NCBI RefSeq assembly: GCF_013004105.1
Contig: NZ_CP053085.1
Span: 4,836,001 to 4,900,000 of the forward strand
From: Gemmatimonas groenlandica
GTDB taxonomy: Bacteria > Gemmatimonadota > Gemmatimonadetes > Gemmatimonadales > Gemmatimonadaceae
Length of the DNA: 64,000 nucleotides
Reading direction: 5' to 3'
The notes beneath the pieces are model-generated. The model searched no databases. It worked only from the letters and a program-made list of their open reading frames with translations, and had not been told where the DNA came from. Made by a program: the position numbers and the translations under genes. Numbering within the stretch: position 1 is the stretch's first letter; every line of letters begins with the position of its first letter. Positions 9,648-20,140 of this stretch are shown piece by piece.

Positions 9648-9699
9648 GTGAGTTCAAGTTCCGGGTCGTGAGTACTCACAACTCCAAACTTCAACTCAC
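9648..9699. repeat. imperfect 52-bp inverted repeat between sufD and sufU
   Basis: The element is centred on a perfect 12-bp palindrome, GTGAGTACTCAC (9668-9679). The 26-nt arms match at 21 positions. Its words (GTGAGTT, AACTCAC, ACTCC) recur beyond the arms up to about 9712. It is located 32 nt upstream of the sufU start and 19 nt after the sufD stop. It could form a processing or attenuating hairpin inside the operon, or be a mobile-type repeat. Confidence 0.75.
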
Positions 9700-9718
9700 A
9701 ACTCCAAGCTCACAAAAT

Positions 9719-11058
9719 TCAGTGGTGGGTCTCACCAGTAAACCGCACCATCGTCAACTGCTCCAACGCCTCTTTGACCGCCTCGTTCTCGATCGTCTCC
9801 AGTACGTCGGCGGCAAACGCGTACATCAGCAGCTGACGCGCGAGCAGCTGGCCTACGCCGCGGCTCTTCAGGTAGAACAACGACGTTTCGTCGATGCGAC
9901 CCACCGTGGCGCCGTGCGTGCACTTCACGTCGTCCGCGAAGATCTCGAGCTGCGGCTTGGTGTCGATCTGCGCGTCCTTCGACAGCAGCAGCGTGTTGTT
10001 GGTCTGCTTGCCGTCGGTCTTCTGCGCTTCGGGGTGCACGTACACCTTGCCGTTGAACACGCCGTGCGACGCGTCATCGAGCAGGCCCTTGTACGCCTCG
10101 CGGCTGAAGCAGTTCGGGGCGACATGCTCCACGCGCGTCTGATGGTCGCCGTGCTGCGTGCCGCCCAACATGTACAGACCGTTCAGCGTGGTGCCGCAGC
10201 CTTCGCCGGCCAGCACGGTGAAGACGTTGCTGCGCGAGAGCGCCGCTCCGGTCTGGAACGTGAACGCCATGAAGTGACTGTCGCGCCCCTGACGCGCTTC
10301 CACCGTGCCCACATGAAACGCCGTGGGGGACTCCCGCTGGATGCGCAGCAGCTGCAGCGTAGCGCCGTCGTCGACCGACACTTCGACGACCGAATTGGTG
10401 AAGTACGAGACGTCGGCCAGCGACACGTAGCTCTCGATCACCGAGGCTTTGGCATGACGGTCCGCTACCAGCAGATGACGCGCATGGCTCATCACGCCGG
10501 CGCCGTTGGCGTCGGTCACGTGCAGGATATGCACCGGTACGTCGGTCACCATCTCCTTCGCCACATGAATCAGCACGCCCTCGCCGGCGAACGCGGCATT
10601 GAGCGCAGTGAATCCGTCGCGGTCGGCCGGAGCCGACACACCGAGATGACGCGCCAACAGCTCGGGCTCCTGCACGGCTGCCGTGGCCAGATCCATCACC
10701 CGCACGCCATCGGGCAGCGCGCCGATCGACGACAGCGCCGGCGCGAAGCGGCCATTCAGGAAGACCACCAAGGGCCACGCGCCACCGAACGTGTACGGCT
10801 CGAGCGCCGCGGCGTCGAGCGTACCCACGGCACGCTCCTGCGCGGCCACGAACGGCGTGTTGGCGATGGCCGACACACTCGTGTACTTCCAGTCTTCACT
10901 GCGCGTGGTCGGGAAGCCCAGGCGCGCGAACGCCTCGGCGCCGGCGGCGCGCAACGTGGCGAGCGGGGCCGGAGCGCTTTCGGATGCCGACGCAGCGAAC
11001 GCGCTGGCCTGCTCCTGAAACGTCACCGTGGTGCTCACCGGGGTGCTCACAGAAGCGC

Positions 11059-11062
<4 letters not shown>
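9719..11062 (-). CDS. sufD: Fe-S cluster assembly scaffold subunit SufD
   Basis: The 447-residue component of the SufBCD scaffold has a long N-terminal helical part followed by the right-handed beta-helix core and the C-terminal region with CTHGATVGRIDETSLFYLKS. It ends with the expected helical tail. The start is GTG 11062, producing a GTGA overlap with the sufC stop. SufD with SufB and SufC builds 4Fe-4S clusters and is required for iron entry in the E. coli system. Confidence 0.95.
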
Positions 11063-11805
<743 letters not shown>

Positions 11806-11820
11806 AGAAAAGCGAAGTAA

Positions 11821-11845
11821 GGAGTAGGGAGTACGGAGTAGGGAG
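11821..11845. repeat. GGAGTA phrase repeat between sufB and sufC
   Basis: The block consists of reiterated 6-8-nt units of the type GGAGTAGG / GGAGTACG on the plus strand (read as CTCCCTAC on the coding strand). It fills about half of the 48-nt gap between sufB and sufC. It is not a stem-loop; more degenerate units extend to about 11812. Confidence 0.7.
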
Positions 11846-11853
11846 GACGTCGT

Positions 11854-13287
11854 TTAACCGACTGAACCTTCAAGCGTGATGCCGAGCAGCTGCTGCGCTT
11901 CGAGCGCGAACTCCATCGGCAGCTCCTTGAACACTTCCTTGCAGAACCCGCTCACGATCATCGAGACCGCCTGTTCAGCGTCGAGCCCGCGCGCCTTGAG
12001 GTAGAAGATCTGATCTTCGCCGATCTTGCTCGTGCTCGCCTCGTGCTCGAGAATCGCGCTGTTGTTCCCCACTTCGACGTACGGGAACGTGTGCGCGCCG
12101 CAGGCATTGCCCACCAGCATCGAGTCGCACTGCGTATAATTGCGCGCGCCCTCAGCCTTGGGCAGAATCTGCACCTTGCCGCGATAGCTGTTCTGCCCCT
12201 TCATCGCCGAAATGCCCTTCGACACGATGGTGGACTTCGTGTTGCGGCCGATATGGATCATCTTCGTGCCCGTGTCGGCCTGCTGCATCTTGCTCGCCAC
12301 CGCCACCGAGTAGAACTCGCCGACGCTGTTGTCCCCCTGCAGGATCACGCTCGGATACTTCCACGTGATCGCCGAACCGGTTTCGACCTGCGTCCACGAC
12401 ACCTTTGCATTCGTCATGGCCTTGGCGCGCTTGGTGACGAAATTGTAGATGCCCCCCAGGCCGTTCTCGTCACCGGCGTACCAGTTCTGCACGGTGCTGT
12501 ACTTCACCGTCGCGCCGTCGAGCGCGATGATCTCCACGATGGCCGCGTGCAACTGGTTGGTGTCGCGCTTGGGCGCGGTGCAGCCTTCCAGGTAGCTCAC
12601 GTACGAGCCTTCATCGGCGATGATCAGGGTGCGCTCGAACTGACCCGTCTCCGCCGCGTTGATGCGGAAGTACGTGCTCAGATCCATCGGACAGCGCACG
12701 CCCTTCGGGATGTAGCAGAAGGAGCCGTCCGAGAACACCGCGCTGTTCAGTGCGGCGAAGAAGTTGTCGCTGTACGGCACCACCGAGCCGAGGTACTTCT
12801 GTACCAGCTCCGGATGCTCACGCACGGCTTCGCCGAACGACATGAAGATGATGCCGAACTTGGCTAACTCTTCCTTGTACGTCGTGCCCACCGACACCGA
12901 GTCGATGACGGCATCGACGGCCACGCCGTTCATGCGCTTCTGTTCGCTCAGCGAGATGCCGAGCTTGTTGTACATGTCGAGCAGCTGCGGATCGACTTCG
13001 TCGAGCGACGCAAGCGGCTTCACCGACGTCGGCGCGGAGTAGTAGCTCGCCGCCTGATAGTCGATGGGCGGATACGTCACGTTGCCCCAATGCGGCTCCG
13101 TCATGGTGAGCCAGCGGCGGAACGCCTTCAGGCGCCAGTCGAGCAGCCACTCGGGCTCGCCCTTCTTCGCCGAAATGAAGCGGACCGTGTCTTCCGACAA
13201 GCCGGGCGGGAGCGTCTCCGCCTCGAAATCTGTCGTGAATCCGTACTGGTACTCGCGATTGACCAGCGACTCGATGGTCGAACTCAT
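11854..13287 (-). CDS. sufB: Fe-S cluster assembly scaffold subunit SufB
   Basis: This 477-residue core scaffold subunit is close to the usual SufB length (about 470-495). It has the conserved [20 protein letters not shown] region, the [12 protein letters not shown] stretch and the C-terminal [19 protein letters not shown] segment that carries the cluster-building cysteine. The ATG 13287 overlaps the sufR stop (ATGA). It is the first structural gene of the operon and therefore directly under the sufR promoter. Confidence 0.97.
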   Translation of the reverse strand: MSSTIESLVNREYQYGFTTDFEAETLPPGLSEDTVRFISAKKGEPEWLLDWRLKAFRRWLTMTEPHWGNVTYPPIDYQAASYYSAPTSVKPLASLDEVDPQLLDMYNKLGISLSEQKRMNGVAVDAVIDSVSVGTTYKEELAKFGIIFMSFGEAVREHPELVQKYLGSVVPYSDNFFAALNSAVFSDGSFCYIPKGVRCPMDLSTYFRINAAETGQFERTLIIADEGSYVSYLEGCTAPKRDTNQLHAAIVEIIALDGATVKYSTVQNWYAGDENGLGGIYNFVTKRAKAMTNAKVSWTQVETGSAITWKYPSVILQGDNSVGEFYSVAVASKMQQADTGTKMIHIGRNTKSTIVSKGISAMKGQNSYRGKVQILPKAEGARNYTQCDSMLVGNACGAHTFPYVEVGNNSAILEHEASTSKIGEDQIFYLKARGLDAEQAVSMIVSGFCKEVFKELPMEFALEAQQLLGITLEGSVG

Positions 13288-13970
13288 GCCTGCTCCTGTT
13301 TCTCAGCCAAAAGGTGGCTCAACACGCCGTATTCACATCGGCCGCAGCCGTCCTTCCGATGCGCGCCGCGCACCAGAGGGACACCCAGCAACCGCTCCAC
13401 GAACTTTGCTTCCGCCGCGCACGCTTCCGGGAACCGCTCGGCGATTTCACGCACCGCACAGTTATGAATCCGCAACGTGGTCACGGCGGGTTCCCCGTCG
13501 GCGCGATCGACCTGCACCGCCTCCGCCATGTAGCCCTTGGCCGTCAACAACTCGGCCACCAACGGCATGCGCTCCTCGAGCGGCAATGCGTCCAGCACCG
13601 GTCCGGCCTCGTCGGCCAGCCGATTCCACTCCGACTCCAGCACCCCCGCCACGGCCGCGCTGCCCCGCTCGGCCCGCAGCGCATCGAGCGCCGTGGCCAG
13701 CACCGAGACGTAGCTGCGCGGAAAGAGCGCTTCGCCGGCCGCCGTGAGCGAATACGCGAACACGGGCGCGCCCACGCCATGCACGGCACGCTGATAGCGC
13801 ACCAGACCATCCTCTTCGAGCGCCTTGAGATAGCGACGGAGTCCGTTGGTCGTGAGACCGAACTGTTCCCCGAGCTCGTGCGCCGTGAGCGGCTGCGCTT
13901 TCTTCAGCGCCACCAGTAACTCGGCTCGCACACCCCGAAAGCCCCCCAGTGCCCCGATCACATCCTGCAT
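13284..13970 (-). CDS. sufR: SufR-like Fe-S transcriptional repressor
   Basis: The 228-residue regulator has an N-terminal winged helix-turn-helix ([20 protein letters not shown]) and a C-terminal cysteine set C171 (HNC), C184 (EAC), C209 and C212 (GCGRCEYG), the SufR pattern for binding a 4Fe-4S cluster. In cyanobacteria SufR represses suf genes when clusters are plentiful. It is the first gene of this operon, and an inverted repeat that matches the SufR operator overlaps its promoter, which supports autoregulation. With the predicted start point near 13971, the transcript would be leaderless or nearly so. Confidence 0.92.
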   Translation of the reverse strand: MQDVIGALGGFRGVRAELLVALKKAQPLTAHELGEQFGLTTNGLRRYLKALEEDGLVRYQRAVHGVGAPVFAYSLTAAGEALFPRSYVSVLATALDALRAERGSAAVAGVLESEWNRLADEAGPVLDALPLEERMPLVAELLTAKGYMAEAVQVDRADGEPAVTTLRIHNCAVREIAERFPEACAAEAKFVERLLGVPLVRGAHRKDGCGRCEYGVLSHLLAEKQEQA

Positions 13971-13977
13971 GAGGGAC

Positions 13978-14007
13978 AGTATAACTCGGCTTTGACCATT
14001 ACGTCAA
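13978..14007 (-). promoter_or_regulatory. sigma70-type promoter of the suf operon
   Basis: Read on the minus strand, -35 TTGACG (14007-14002) and -10 TATACT (13983-13978) are separated by 18 nt. Both match the consensus at five of six positions. The predicted transcription start, about 7 nt after the -10, coincides with the sufR ATG at 13970. Confidence 0.8.
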
Positions 14008-14021
14008 CGAATCTGTTGACG
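14002..14021. promoter_or_regulatory. SufR operator (CAAC-N6-GTTG)
   Basis: A perfect 7-6-7 inverted repeat, CGTCAAC-gaatct-GTTGACG, contains the CAAC-N6-GTTG pattern known for the cyanobacterial SufR operator. The promoter-proximal half contains the -35 hexamer itself, so a bound repressor would directly block RNA polymerase. Confidence 0.82.
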
Positions 14022-14226
14022 AATTACCGCCGCGAGGATTCCGCGGGCGAAGGCAACCGCAGCATTTCAGCGGACGTCGTCCAGGGCGCGTATACCAGCG
14101 AGTCGAAAAAACAGGAAAGTTCATCGTCGGCATCGCGCGAACGCCGTAAAATGAGTAGCATATCGGCGTTGCGCGATTGCACGCAGCCCCTTCTGAACGA
14201 AATCCCCACCGGAGGCATCGAACGTC

Positions 14227-14640
14227 GTGCGTCTGACCGTCATCGTTGCCGTCGTGGTGCTCGTAATCGGACTGTTCGCCTTGATTCGCGCGCAGCGGAT
14301 CAATCAGGCGTCGATCGAGCGCGACGGGCTGTCGCGCTTCCGTGATGCGTTCCGGGGCCGCTATCCCGAACTGCTGCTGTCGCAGGTGTATGCGTATCTG
14401 GCCGAGCGACATGGCGCCGTGGGGCCGCACTATATCGTGAATCCCAACGACATTCTCGAGCAGGAGTACGGCCTGATCGATCTTGATCTCGAGGATGCGG
14501 TACTGGTGATCGCCGATCGTGCCGGGGCGCGCTTGCCCCGCGCCAACGAGCTCGACGAGCTCAAGGTCAAGGTGCGCTCAGTGGACGATCTGCTTCGCTA
14601 TCTTGAGCCGTTCTTCCGCCCGGAAGTGGTCAAGGGGTGA
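14227..14640 (+). CDS. conserved-looking membrane-anchored protein of unknown function
   Basis: The 137-residue protein is not recognised. An N-terminal hydrophobic segment (residues 2-20, VIVAVVVLVIGLFALI) is followed by a cytosolic or periplasmic region with alternating charged helices and a strand-rich centre (YIVNPNDILEQEYGLIDLDLED). The start is GTG 14227, with GGAGG 11 nt upstream. Its stop overlaps the GTG of the following LytM-type peptidase gene, which suggests a joint envelope function. No catalytic motif is visible. Confidence 0.65.
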   Translation: MRLTVIVAVVVLVIGLFALIRAQRINQASIERDGLSRFRDAFRGRYPELLLSQVYAYLAERHGAVGPHYIVNPNDILEQEYGLIDLDLEDAVLVIADRAGARLPRANELDELKVKVRSVDDLLRYLEPFFRPEVVKG

Positions 14641-15308
14641 GTGTGGCGCGCGCCGCGGCCCGGTCCCCGACCCGGTTGGCGGCTGCGGTGGTGCTGCTCT
14701 CGGTGTTGGGCGCGTGTTCGTCATCACGTACCCTCCGACCTGCCGTCGAGCCCTTGCCGGCCCCGGGGGGCGAGTCGTCGGCCGATCCCGGGACGATCGG
14801 CCCCACCCCGGCCCACGTGGGCCCCCTCGATGCGCGGGTCAGCGACGACGACCTCGCTGCCCTCTGGCATCGGCAATTGATGGTGCCGGTCGAAGGGATC
14901 CCGCGCAGTGCGCTCCGGGACAACTTCACGGCCAAGCGTACCGGAGGCATTCACGGGGCGCTCGATATCCTGGCGCCGCGCTATTCGGCCGTCGTGGCCT
15001 CCGATGACCTCATTATCGGACGTCTCTTTTCCGGGCCCGTCGGGGGCATCGTGATCTACGCCTACGATGCCGAACTGCGATTCGTGTACTACTACGCCCA
15101 CCTCCAGCGCTACCGGAAAGGGCTCGCGGTGGGTGACCGAGTCGCCAAGGGGTCGGTGATCGGCTACGTTGGAACCACGGGCAATGCACCGCCGGACACG
15201 CCGCATCTCCATTTTCAGGTGATGAAGCGGGCTGTGGGTCGCGCATGGTGGGACGGTCCTGCCATCAACCCGTTTTCGTTCTTTGCGCTCGATGCCCTGC
15301 GTCCCTGA
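14637..15308 (+). CDS. M23 (LytM-type) metallopeptidase lipoprotein
   Basis: The 223-residue exported protein has a lipobox (VLGAC, Cys about 27), a Pro/Gly-rich linker and a C-terminal peptidase_M23 domain. The zinc motif has H-x3-D in GIHGALD and HLHF near the end (TPHLHFQV), with a YYAHLQRY strand between them. All key residues appear present, so a peptidoglycan endopeptidase activity is plausible. The GTG start overlaps the previous gene's stop (GTGA). It lies 28 nt upstream of yhbY. Confidence 0.88.
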   Translation: MSVARAAARSPTRLAAAVVLLSVLGACSSSRTLRPAVEPLPAPGGESSADPGTIGPTPAHVGPLDARVSDDDLAALWHRQLMVPVEGIPRSALRDNFTAKRTGGIHGALDILAPRYSAVVASDDLIIGRLFSGPVGGIVIYAYDAELRFVYYYAHLQRYRKGLAVGDRVAKGSVIGYVGTTGNAPPDTPHLHFQVMKRAVGRAWWDGPAINPFSFFALDALRP

Positions 15309-15336
15309 CGTCGGCTCGCTGGCGCCCGAGGGATTC

Positions 15337-15642
15337 ATGAGCATGAAGGGCAAGGACCGTGCGGCGTTGCGCGCGGAAGCACACCACCTGAACGTGCAGG
15401 TGCATATCGGTCACGCCGGACTCACGCCGGCGCTGCTCACCAGTCTCAATGACGTGCTGCGCACGCATGAATTGGTGAAAGTCCAGGTGGCCAAGGCCGG
15501 CGATCTCACCGCCAAAGACGCGGCCCGTGACGCGGCAGAGCGCACGCGCGCCGAGGTGATTCAGGTCATCGGCCGCACGTTCACGCTGTACCGTGAGAAT
15601 CCCGATCTCAAGCGCGGCGAATTGCCGCCCTGGCGCGGATAA
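15337..15642 (+). CDS. yhbY: YhbY/CRS1-type RNA-binding protein
   Basis: This 101-residue protein consists of a single CRM/YhbY domain, which binds pre-50S ribosomal particles. The family pattern is visible in [28 protein letters not shown] and the C-terminal [16 protein letters not shown] 15337 is chosen because GAGGGA lies just upstream; the longer reading from 15283 overlaps the LytM gene and is unlikely. Its role is in ribosome assembly; it stands near the LytM gene without an obvious functional link. Confidence 0.9.
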   Translation: MSMKGKDRAALRAEAHHLNVQVHIGHAGLTPALLTSLNDVLRTHELVKVQVAKAGDLTAKDAARDAAERTRAEVIQVIGRTFTLYRENPDLKRGELPPWRG

Positions 15643-15740
15643 GTTCCCACGATTTTTCCGCTTGTCGCGCGTGCACTGTCGAGTATCTTCCCTTCTCAAA
15701 CGCCGCCATTTCCGGTCGCGTCGGACCCGAGACTTCGCTC

Positions 15741-16004
<264 letters not shown>

Positions 16005-16024
16005 GGCATGTGCATGAAGTACAC

Positions 16025-16059
16025 AAAGCGGGCCGCGACGTCATGTCGCGGCCCGCTTT
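16025..16059. terminator. bidirectional hairpin terminator
   Basis: A perfect 15-bp stem (16025-16039 with 16045-16059) and 5-nt loop has an A-run on the left side and a T-run on the right. It lies between the ferredoxin gene and the convergent methyltransferase gene and can serve both. Confidence 0.85.
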
Positions 16060-16084
16060 CGTCTTGCGGCGGTTATGAAGGCGT

Positions 16085-16690
16085 TTAGAACGCCCAGCCG
16101 CGGTTCTTGAGCCAGAACAGTCCGCACAACACCACGTACTGCAGCACCGTCGAGCGCTCACTCCAGATGGCCTCGGCCCAGTCGTGCTGGCCTTCTGTGC
16201 TGCCACTGGGCGGACGACCGAACCAACGCGGCGTGCGTGCCTTGTAGTCCAGATACTCCTGACCGAAGATCGACTCCAGCACGCCTTCTTCGTAGCGCAC
16301 GATCAGCGTGTACTCGATCGCGAAGATCACGATCGCCACGGGAATGAACCAGTTCACGCCCGACACCACCGTGAAGCCGATCCACGCGAGGAAGTTGCCC
16401 ACGTACAGTGGATTGCGACACCAGGCGAACGCGCCGTACGTGACCAGGCGCTGCACATCGCGCGAGCGACGACGCGTCACGGTACCCGCGGCCGCTACAC
16501 CCGCCGTGCGCACCAATTCGCCCAGCAGCACGAGCAGCAGGCCGGCGATCCAGGTCTTCGGCGACTGTACGCCGGGCACCAGCAGCGGCACGGCCAGAAA
16601 CGGCACGGGAAGCCAGCCGCGGTTCTTGAACAGCACCTGCCCGACACGGGCGGCGGTTGAACGTTCGGCTTCGGAAACAGGAGCAGTCAT
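16085..16690 (-). CDS. isoprenylcysteine carboxyl methyltransferase/phospholipid methyltransferase-like membrane protein
   Basis: The 201-residue polytopic protein has about four hydrophobic helices and the family core RNPLYVGNFLAWIGF followed by IEYTLIVRYEE...FGQEYLDYKARTPR. This core, with the conserved arginine and YEE pair, forms the AdoMet site in ICMT-type and PEMT-type enzymes. The bacterial substrate is unknown. It is 51 nt downstream of the alpha/beta hydrolase gene stop and shares its strand. Confidence 0.8.
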   Translation of the reverse strand: MTAPVSEAERSTAARVGQVLFKNRGWLPVPFLAVPLLVPGVQSPKTWIAGLLLVLLGELVRTAGVAAAGTVTRRRSRDVQRLVTYGAFAWCRNPLYVGNFLAWIGFTVVSGVNWFIPVAIVIFAIEYTLIVRYEEGVLESIFGQEYLDYKARTPRWFGRPPSGSTEGQHDWAEAIWSERSTVLQYVVLCGLFWLKNRGWAF

Positions 16691-16741
16691 CGACGGCGGA
16701 AAAGAGCGAAATGAAAGGCGCCGTCGAGGAGTCGAAACGAC

Positions 16742-17542
16742 CTAATCGGCGAGCGTCGCGAGGAAATCAGAGAATGCGTGTGTCGTCGCCGCAGGGCGCT
16801 CGACGCAGGGCAGGTGTCCCGCCCCCGCAATGATCTCCATGCGGACGCGCGCCGCGGCGGGAAGGGCTTCGGCGATCGCGCGCGCCTCCTTGATCGGCGT
16901 CAGCACATCGTCTTCTCCCACTACCACGAGTGTGGGAACGGTAATCGTCCCGAGCGTTTCCCGTGAGTCCGGGCGGTCCCGGAGCGCCTGCAGCGCTCCC
17001 GTGATTCCGGCCACGGACTGCCGCGCCATCATCACCCGGATCGTGTTCACCACGTCGGGGCGCCGCGCCCGCGACTCCTTGCCCAGCATCCCCTGCAGCT
17101 GCGCGTCGGCGATGGCCCGCGAGCCGTCCCGCTTCACGATCGCGATCAGCTCGTCCCGCTTGCCCCGGGTCTCCTCGTTGTCGGCGCCGGCCTTGGTATC
17201 CGAGAAAATGAGCGCCCGGATCCGATCGGGATGCCGACGCCACATGGCCATCGCGACGTAGCCGCCCATCGAGAGACCGCAGATCACCGCCGCTTCGATC
17301 CCGAGCCAGTCGAGCAGCGCCACGACATCGTCGGCGTACTGGTCCATCGAAAACGGGCCGTGTGTGCTCGAATGACCGAAGCCGCGGAGATCGGGCACGA
17401 TGCAGCGGACGTGCGGCGCCAGCGACATACGCTGCGCGGTCCACAAGGTCCGGTCGTGCGGAAATCCGTGCAGGAACACGACAGGCAGCCCCTCGCCGTT
17501 GTCGTCGAATCCCACCTGATAACCCGGGAGCTGAGCGATCAT
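16742..17542 (-). CDS. alpha/beta-fold hydrolase
   Basis: The 266-residue hydrolase has an oxyanion-hole motif HGFPHD, nucleophile elbow GLSMGG, Asp in VVGEDDVLTP and catalytic His in GAGHLPCVE. The architecture resembles 3-oxoadipate enol-lactonase and related esterases, but no specific substrate can be assigned. ATG 17542 overlaps the stop of the AI-2E family gene (ATGA). Confidence 0.9.
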   Translation of the reverse strand: MIAQLPGYQVGFDDNGEGLPVVFLHGFPHDRTLWTAQRMSLAPHVRCIVPDLRGFGHSSTHGPFSMDQYADDVVALLDWLGIEAAVICGLSMGGYVAMAMWRRHPDRIRALIFSDTKAGADNEETRGKRDELIAIVKRDGSRAIADAQLQGMLGKESRARRPDVVNTIRVMMARQSVAGITGALQALRDRPDSRETLGTITVPTLVVVGEDDVLTPIKEARAIAEALPAAARVRMEIIAGAGHLPCVERPAATTHAFSDFLATLAD

Positions 17543-18858
17543 ATGGTTGCCCCCGTCACGGGCCCACTGTCGGCCACGTCCATGACGGTGTCCGGATCCA
17601 CGTCGGCGTGCGCCAGCTCCTTCTGCATCTTGCCGTGCCTCACCATCGCCTTCTCCCTGGCATTTTCGCGCTCGGCCATCATGCGCAGCGGCACCAAGAC
17701 CGCCGCCGTGAGCGGTACCGCGACCATGAGCCCGACGAAGCCGAACACCAGCGTCATCAGCGATTGCGCGACCAGCGTGATCGCCGGCGGCAGGTCCATT
17801 TCGCCGCGCATGAGATAGGGGATAAGCAAATTGTTCTCGAGGAACTGGATCCCCCAATACGCGATCAGTACCGCCAGCGCCTTCTCCGGTGAGTCGACGA
17901 ACGCCATCAGTACGGCCGGCACGGCGCTCAGCACCGGACCCACCGTGGGGATGAACTCGAACAGACCGGCGATGAACGCCAACGCGAACGGGGCCTTCAC
18001 GCCGAGCAGCAGCAGCACGATCATGCTCACCACACCGATCACCACCATGGCGATCATCTGGGTGACGAGCCACTTCCGGAGTACGGTCGCGATTTCGGCC
18101 AGGACCAGTCGTACCTGCGCCCTCGAGGTGGCGGGTACCACTGCGAGCAGCCACCCGCGATAGACCTCGGGCTCGGCGCCGATGTACATCGCCAGGAACA
18201 CGAGCAGAAAGAACGCGGCCACCGCGGCCAGCGTGTTCGACACGAAGGAGAAGAGGTAGCGGGACGCCCCGCCCAGCCCGTCGGTGATGCGCTTTTTGAT
18301 CGCCTCACTGGGCGACGCGGCGATGGAGTCCGCTTCCTGCCGCAGCACCTGCGCCGCCGTCGGCTTTCGCGTGCTCGCGTTTGGCATCACCGTGACCGGC
18401 ACGACGACCGTCGGCGCGCCGGCATTGGGCGGCGGCGTGGCCGCAGACTTGATGATCGTGCCGACCAGCCCGGTGCGCTTCGAGTCGATCCATGTCTGGA
18501 GCTTGTGGACGGCCTCCGGGAAGTCGCTCTGCAGCTGTTTGCCCTGCTCGATCAGCGTCGGCGCCGTCCAGGCCAGCACGCCGCCGATGGCGCCAATCGT
18601 ACCGAGCACGATCAGCGCCGACGCGATGCCACGACGGATGCGGAACCGTTCGAGGTAGTCCACCCCCCTGCCCACCGCCAGACCGAAGAGCGTGGCGAGG
18701 AAGACGAGGAAGAGCAGCGAGCTCACGGACCAGGCCAGCTGCAGCCCGAACCAGACGGCCAGCGCAACGACAGAAGCCCGGGCGAGGTCGGCGGTGCGCC
18801 AGCCTCGCCGCTCAGGGGACAGCGGCTCGGGGAGTAAATCCTGATCGACGGTGGTCAT
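17539..18858 (-). CDS. AI-2E family transporter (PerM-like)
   Basis: The 439-residue inner-membrane protein has a TM pair at the N-terminus, a periplasmic region with a Pro/Ala-rich insert of about 50 residues near the middle (SAATPPPNAGAPTVV and following), and the conserved C-terminal helices containing FEFIPTVGPVLSAVPA and GIQFLENNLLIPYLM. The AI-2E family is diverse: sodium/proton antiporters and quorum-signal exporters are both known. ATG 18858 is chosen; an ATG at 18900 is possible. It is translationally coupled to the downstream hydrolase. Confidence 0.88.
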   Translation of the reverse strand: MTTVDQDLLPEPLSPERRGWRTADLARASVVALAVWFGLQLAWSVSSLLFLVFLATLFGLAVGRGVDYLERFRIRRGIASALIVLGTIGAIGGVLAWTAPTLIEQGKQLQSDFPEAVHKLQTWIDSKRTGLVGTIIKSAATPPPNAGAPTVVVPVTVMPNASTRKPTAAQVLRQEADSIAASPSEAIKKRITDGLGGASRYLFSFVSNTLAAVAAFFLLVFLAMYIGAEPEVYRGWLLAVVPATSRAQVRLVLAEIATVLRKWLVTQMIAMVVIGVVSMIVLLLLGVKAPFALAFIAGLFEFIPTVGPVLSAVPAVLMAFVDSPEKALAVLIAYWGIQFLENNLLIPYLMRGEMDLPPAITLVAQSLMTLVFGFVGLMVAVPLTAAVLVPLRMMAERENAREKAMVRHGKMQKELAHADVDPDTVMDVADSGPVTGATI

Positions 18859-18970
18859 AGCGACGAAACTACTGCGGAAGACACGCCGACGCGGTGCCAT
18901 AGGTACCAGACGCATTCATTCGGCAAATTTCCCCCTCTGTGAAGCGGACCGATGTACCTTTCGGATAGCC

Positions 18971-20140
18971 ATGTCAGCATCCGCACCGCTCTATCTCGAT
19001 ACGGTCGACTCTGTCGATCAGTTCCTCGCCAGCCTCTCACCGGTCCGAGCCATCGCGCTCGATACGGAAGGCGCGAGTTTTCACCGCTTCGTGGACCGCA
19101 TCTATCTGCTGCAGATGTCCACCGATCGACATGAAGCCGTGATCGATCCGCTCCCGATCGGCAAGCCGTCGCGTCTGGGTGCATTGATCGAGGATCCGCA
19201 GGTGGAAATCGTGTTGCACGACGCCGATTACGATCTGCGACTGCTGCATCAGGACTATGGATGGCAGGTGAAGAATCTGTTCGACACGCGCGTGGCCGCA
19301 CAGCTCTTGGGTATTCGGGCATTCGGTCTCGCTGCGTTGCTGGAACAGTATTTCGGCCTGAAGCTCGACAAGAAGCATCAGCGCGCCGACTGGAGCATGC
19401 GTCCCCTTACGGCGGACATGCTCGATTACGCAGCGCAAGACACACGCCACTTGCTCGGCCTTCGCGACAAGCTACATCAGCAGTTGGTGACGAAGGGTCG
19501 CTGGCATTGGGCGCAGGAAGAATTCATTCGTGCGGAAACCACGCGATGGGATCCCGATCAGGCCGAGAACAGCTTTCTTCGCATGAAGGGCGCACGCGAT
19601 CTCACGCGTCGTGAACTCGCGCGTCTTCGCGAGCTGGTCAAGTGGCGTGACTCGATCGCCGCCGAGCTCGATCGCGCGACGTTCCGCGTCGCCGGCAACG
19701 AAACACTGCTCGATCTGGCACGTCTCGCGCCAATGACGCGCGACACGCTGTTCGCGGTGAAGGGCTTCCCGCGCGGTATGAACGACGGGCGCGCCCAGGA
19801 AGCGTTGCAGGCCATCGCTCGCGGTAACGACGTGGCTGAGGCCGATCTACCGCGCTTTCCGAAAGCGGCGCGCTGGGATCGCGAGGCCGACTTCGACGAT
19901 CGCGTGGCGCGGCTCAAGGCCGTGCGTGATGTCGTGGCGACCGACCTCGATCTTGATCCGGGCGTGCTCTGCTCGCGCGACCGGATGGAAGCGGTGGCGC
20001 GTCGTCGTCCGCGCCACGTGGATGACCTTCAAGAGCTCCCCGAGCTCCGGAAATGGCAGGCCGAGGTGCTCGGTCCTGGCTTCGTGAAGGCGCTCGCGCC
20101 GTTCGCGACCACTGCCGATTCGCCGTACAAGGCCGAGTAA
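18971..20140 (+). CDS. rnd: ribonuclease D
   Basis: The 389-residue 3'-5' exoribonuclease has a DEDD-type nuclease domain (D31 and E33 in ALDTEGASFH, D in LHDADYDLRLL, Y/D in DYAAQDTRHLL) followed by an HRDC domain at about residues 215-290 and a further C-terminal helical region. It processes tRNA 3' ends. It is divergent from the AI-2E gene across a 112-nt gap. Confidence 0.93.
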   Translation: MSASAPLYLDTVDSVDQFLASLSPVRAIALDTEGASFHRFVDRIYLLQMSTDRHEAVIDPLPIGKPSRLGALIEDPQVEIVLHDADYDLRLLHQDYGWQVKNLFDTRVAAQLLGIRAFGLAALLEQYFGLKLDKKHQRADWSMRPLTADMLDYAAQDTRHLLGLRDKLHQQLVTKGRWHWAQEEFIRAETTRWDPDQAENSFLRMKGARDLTRRELARLRELVKWRDSIAAELDRATFRVAGNETLLDLARLAPMTRDTLFAVKGFPRGMNDGRAQEALQAIARGNDVAEADLPRFPKAARWDREADFDDRVARLKAVRDVVATDLDLDPGVLCSRDRMEAVARRRPRHVDDLQELPELRKWQAEVLGPGFVKALAPFATTADSPYKAE

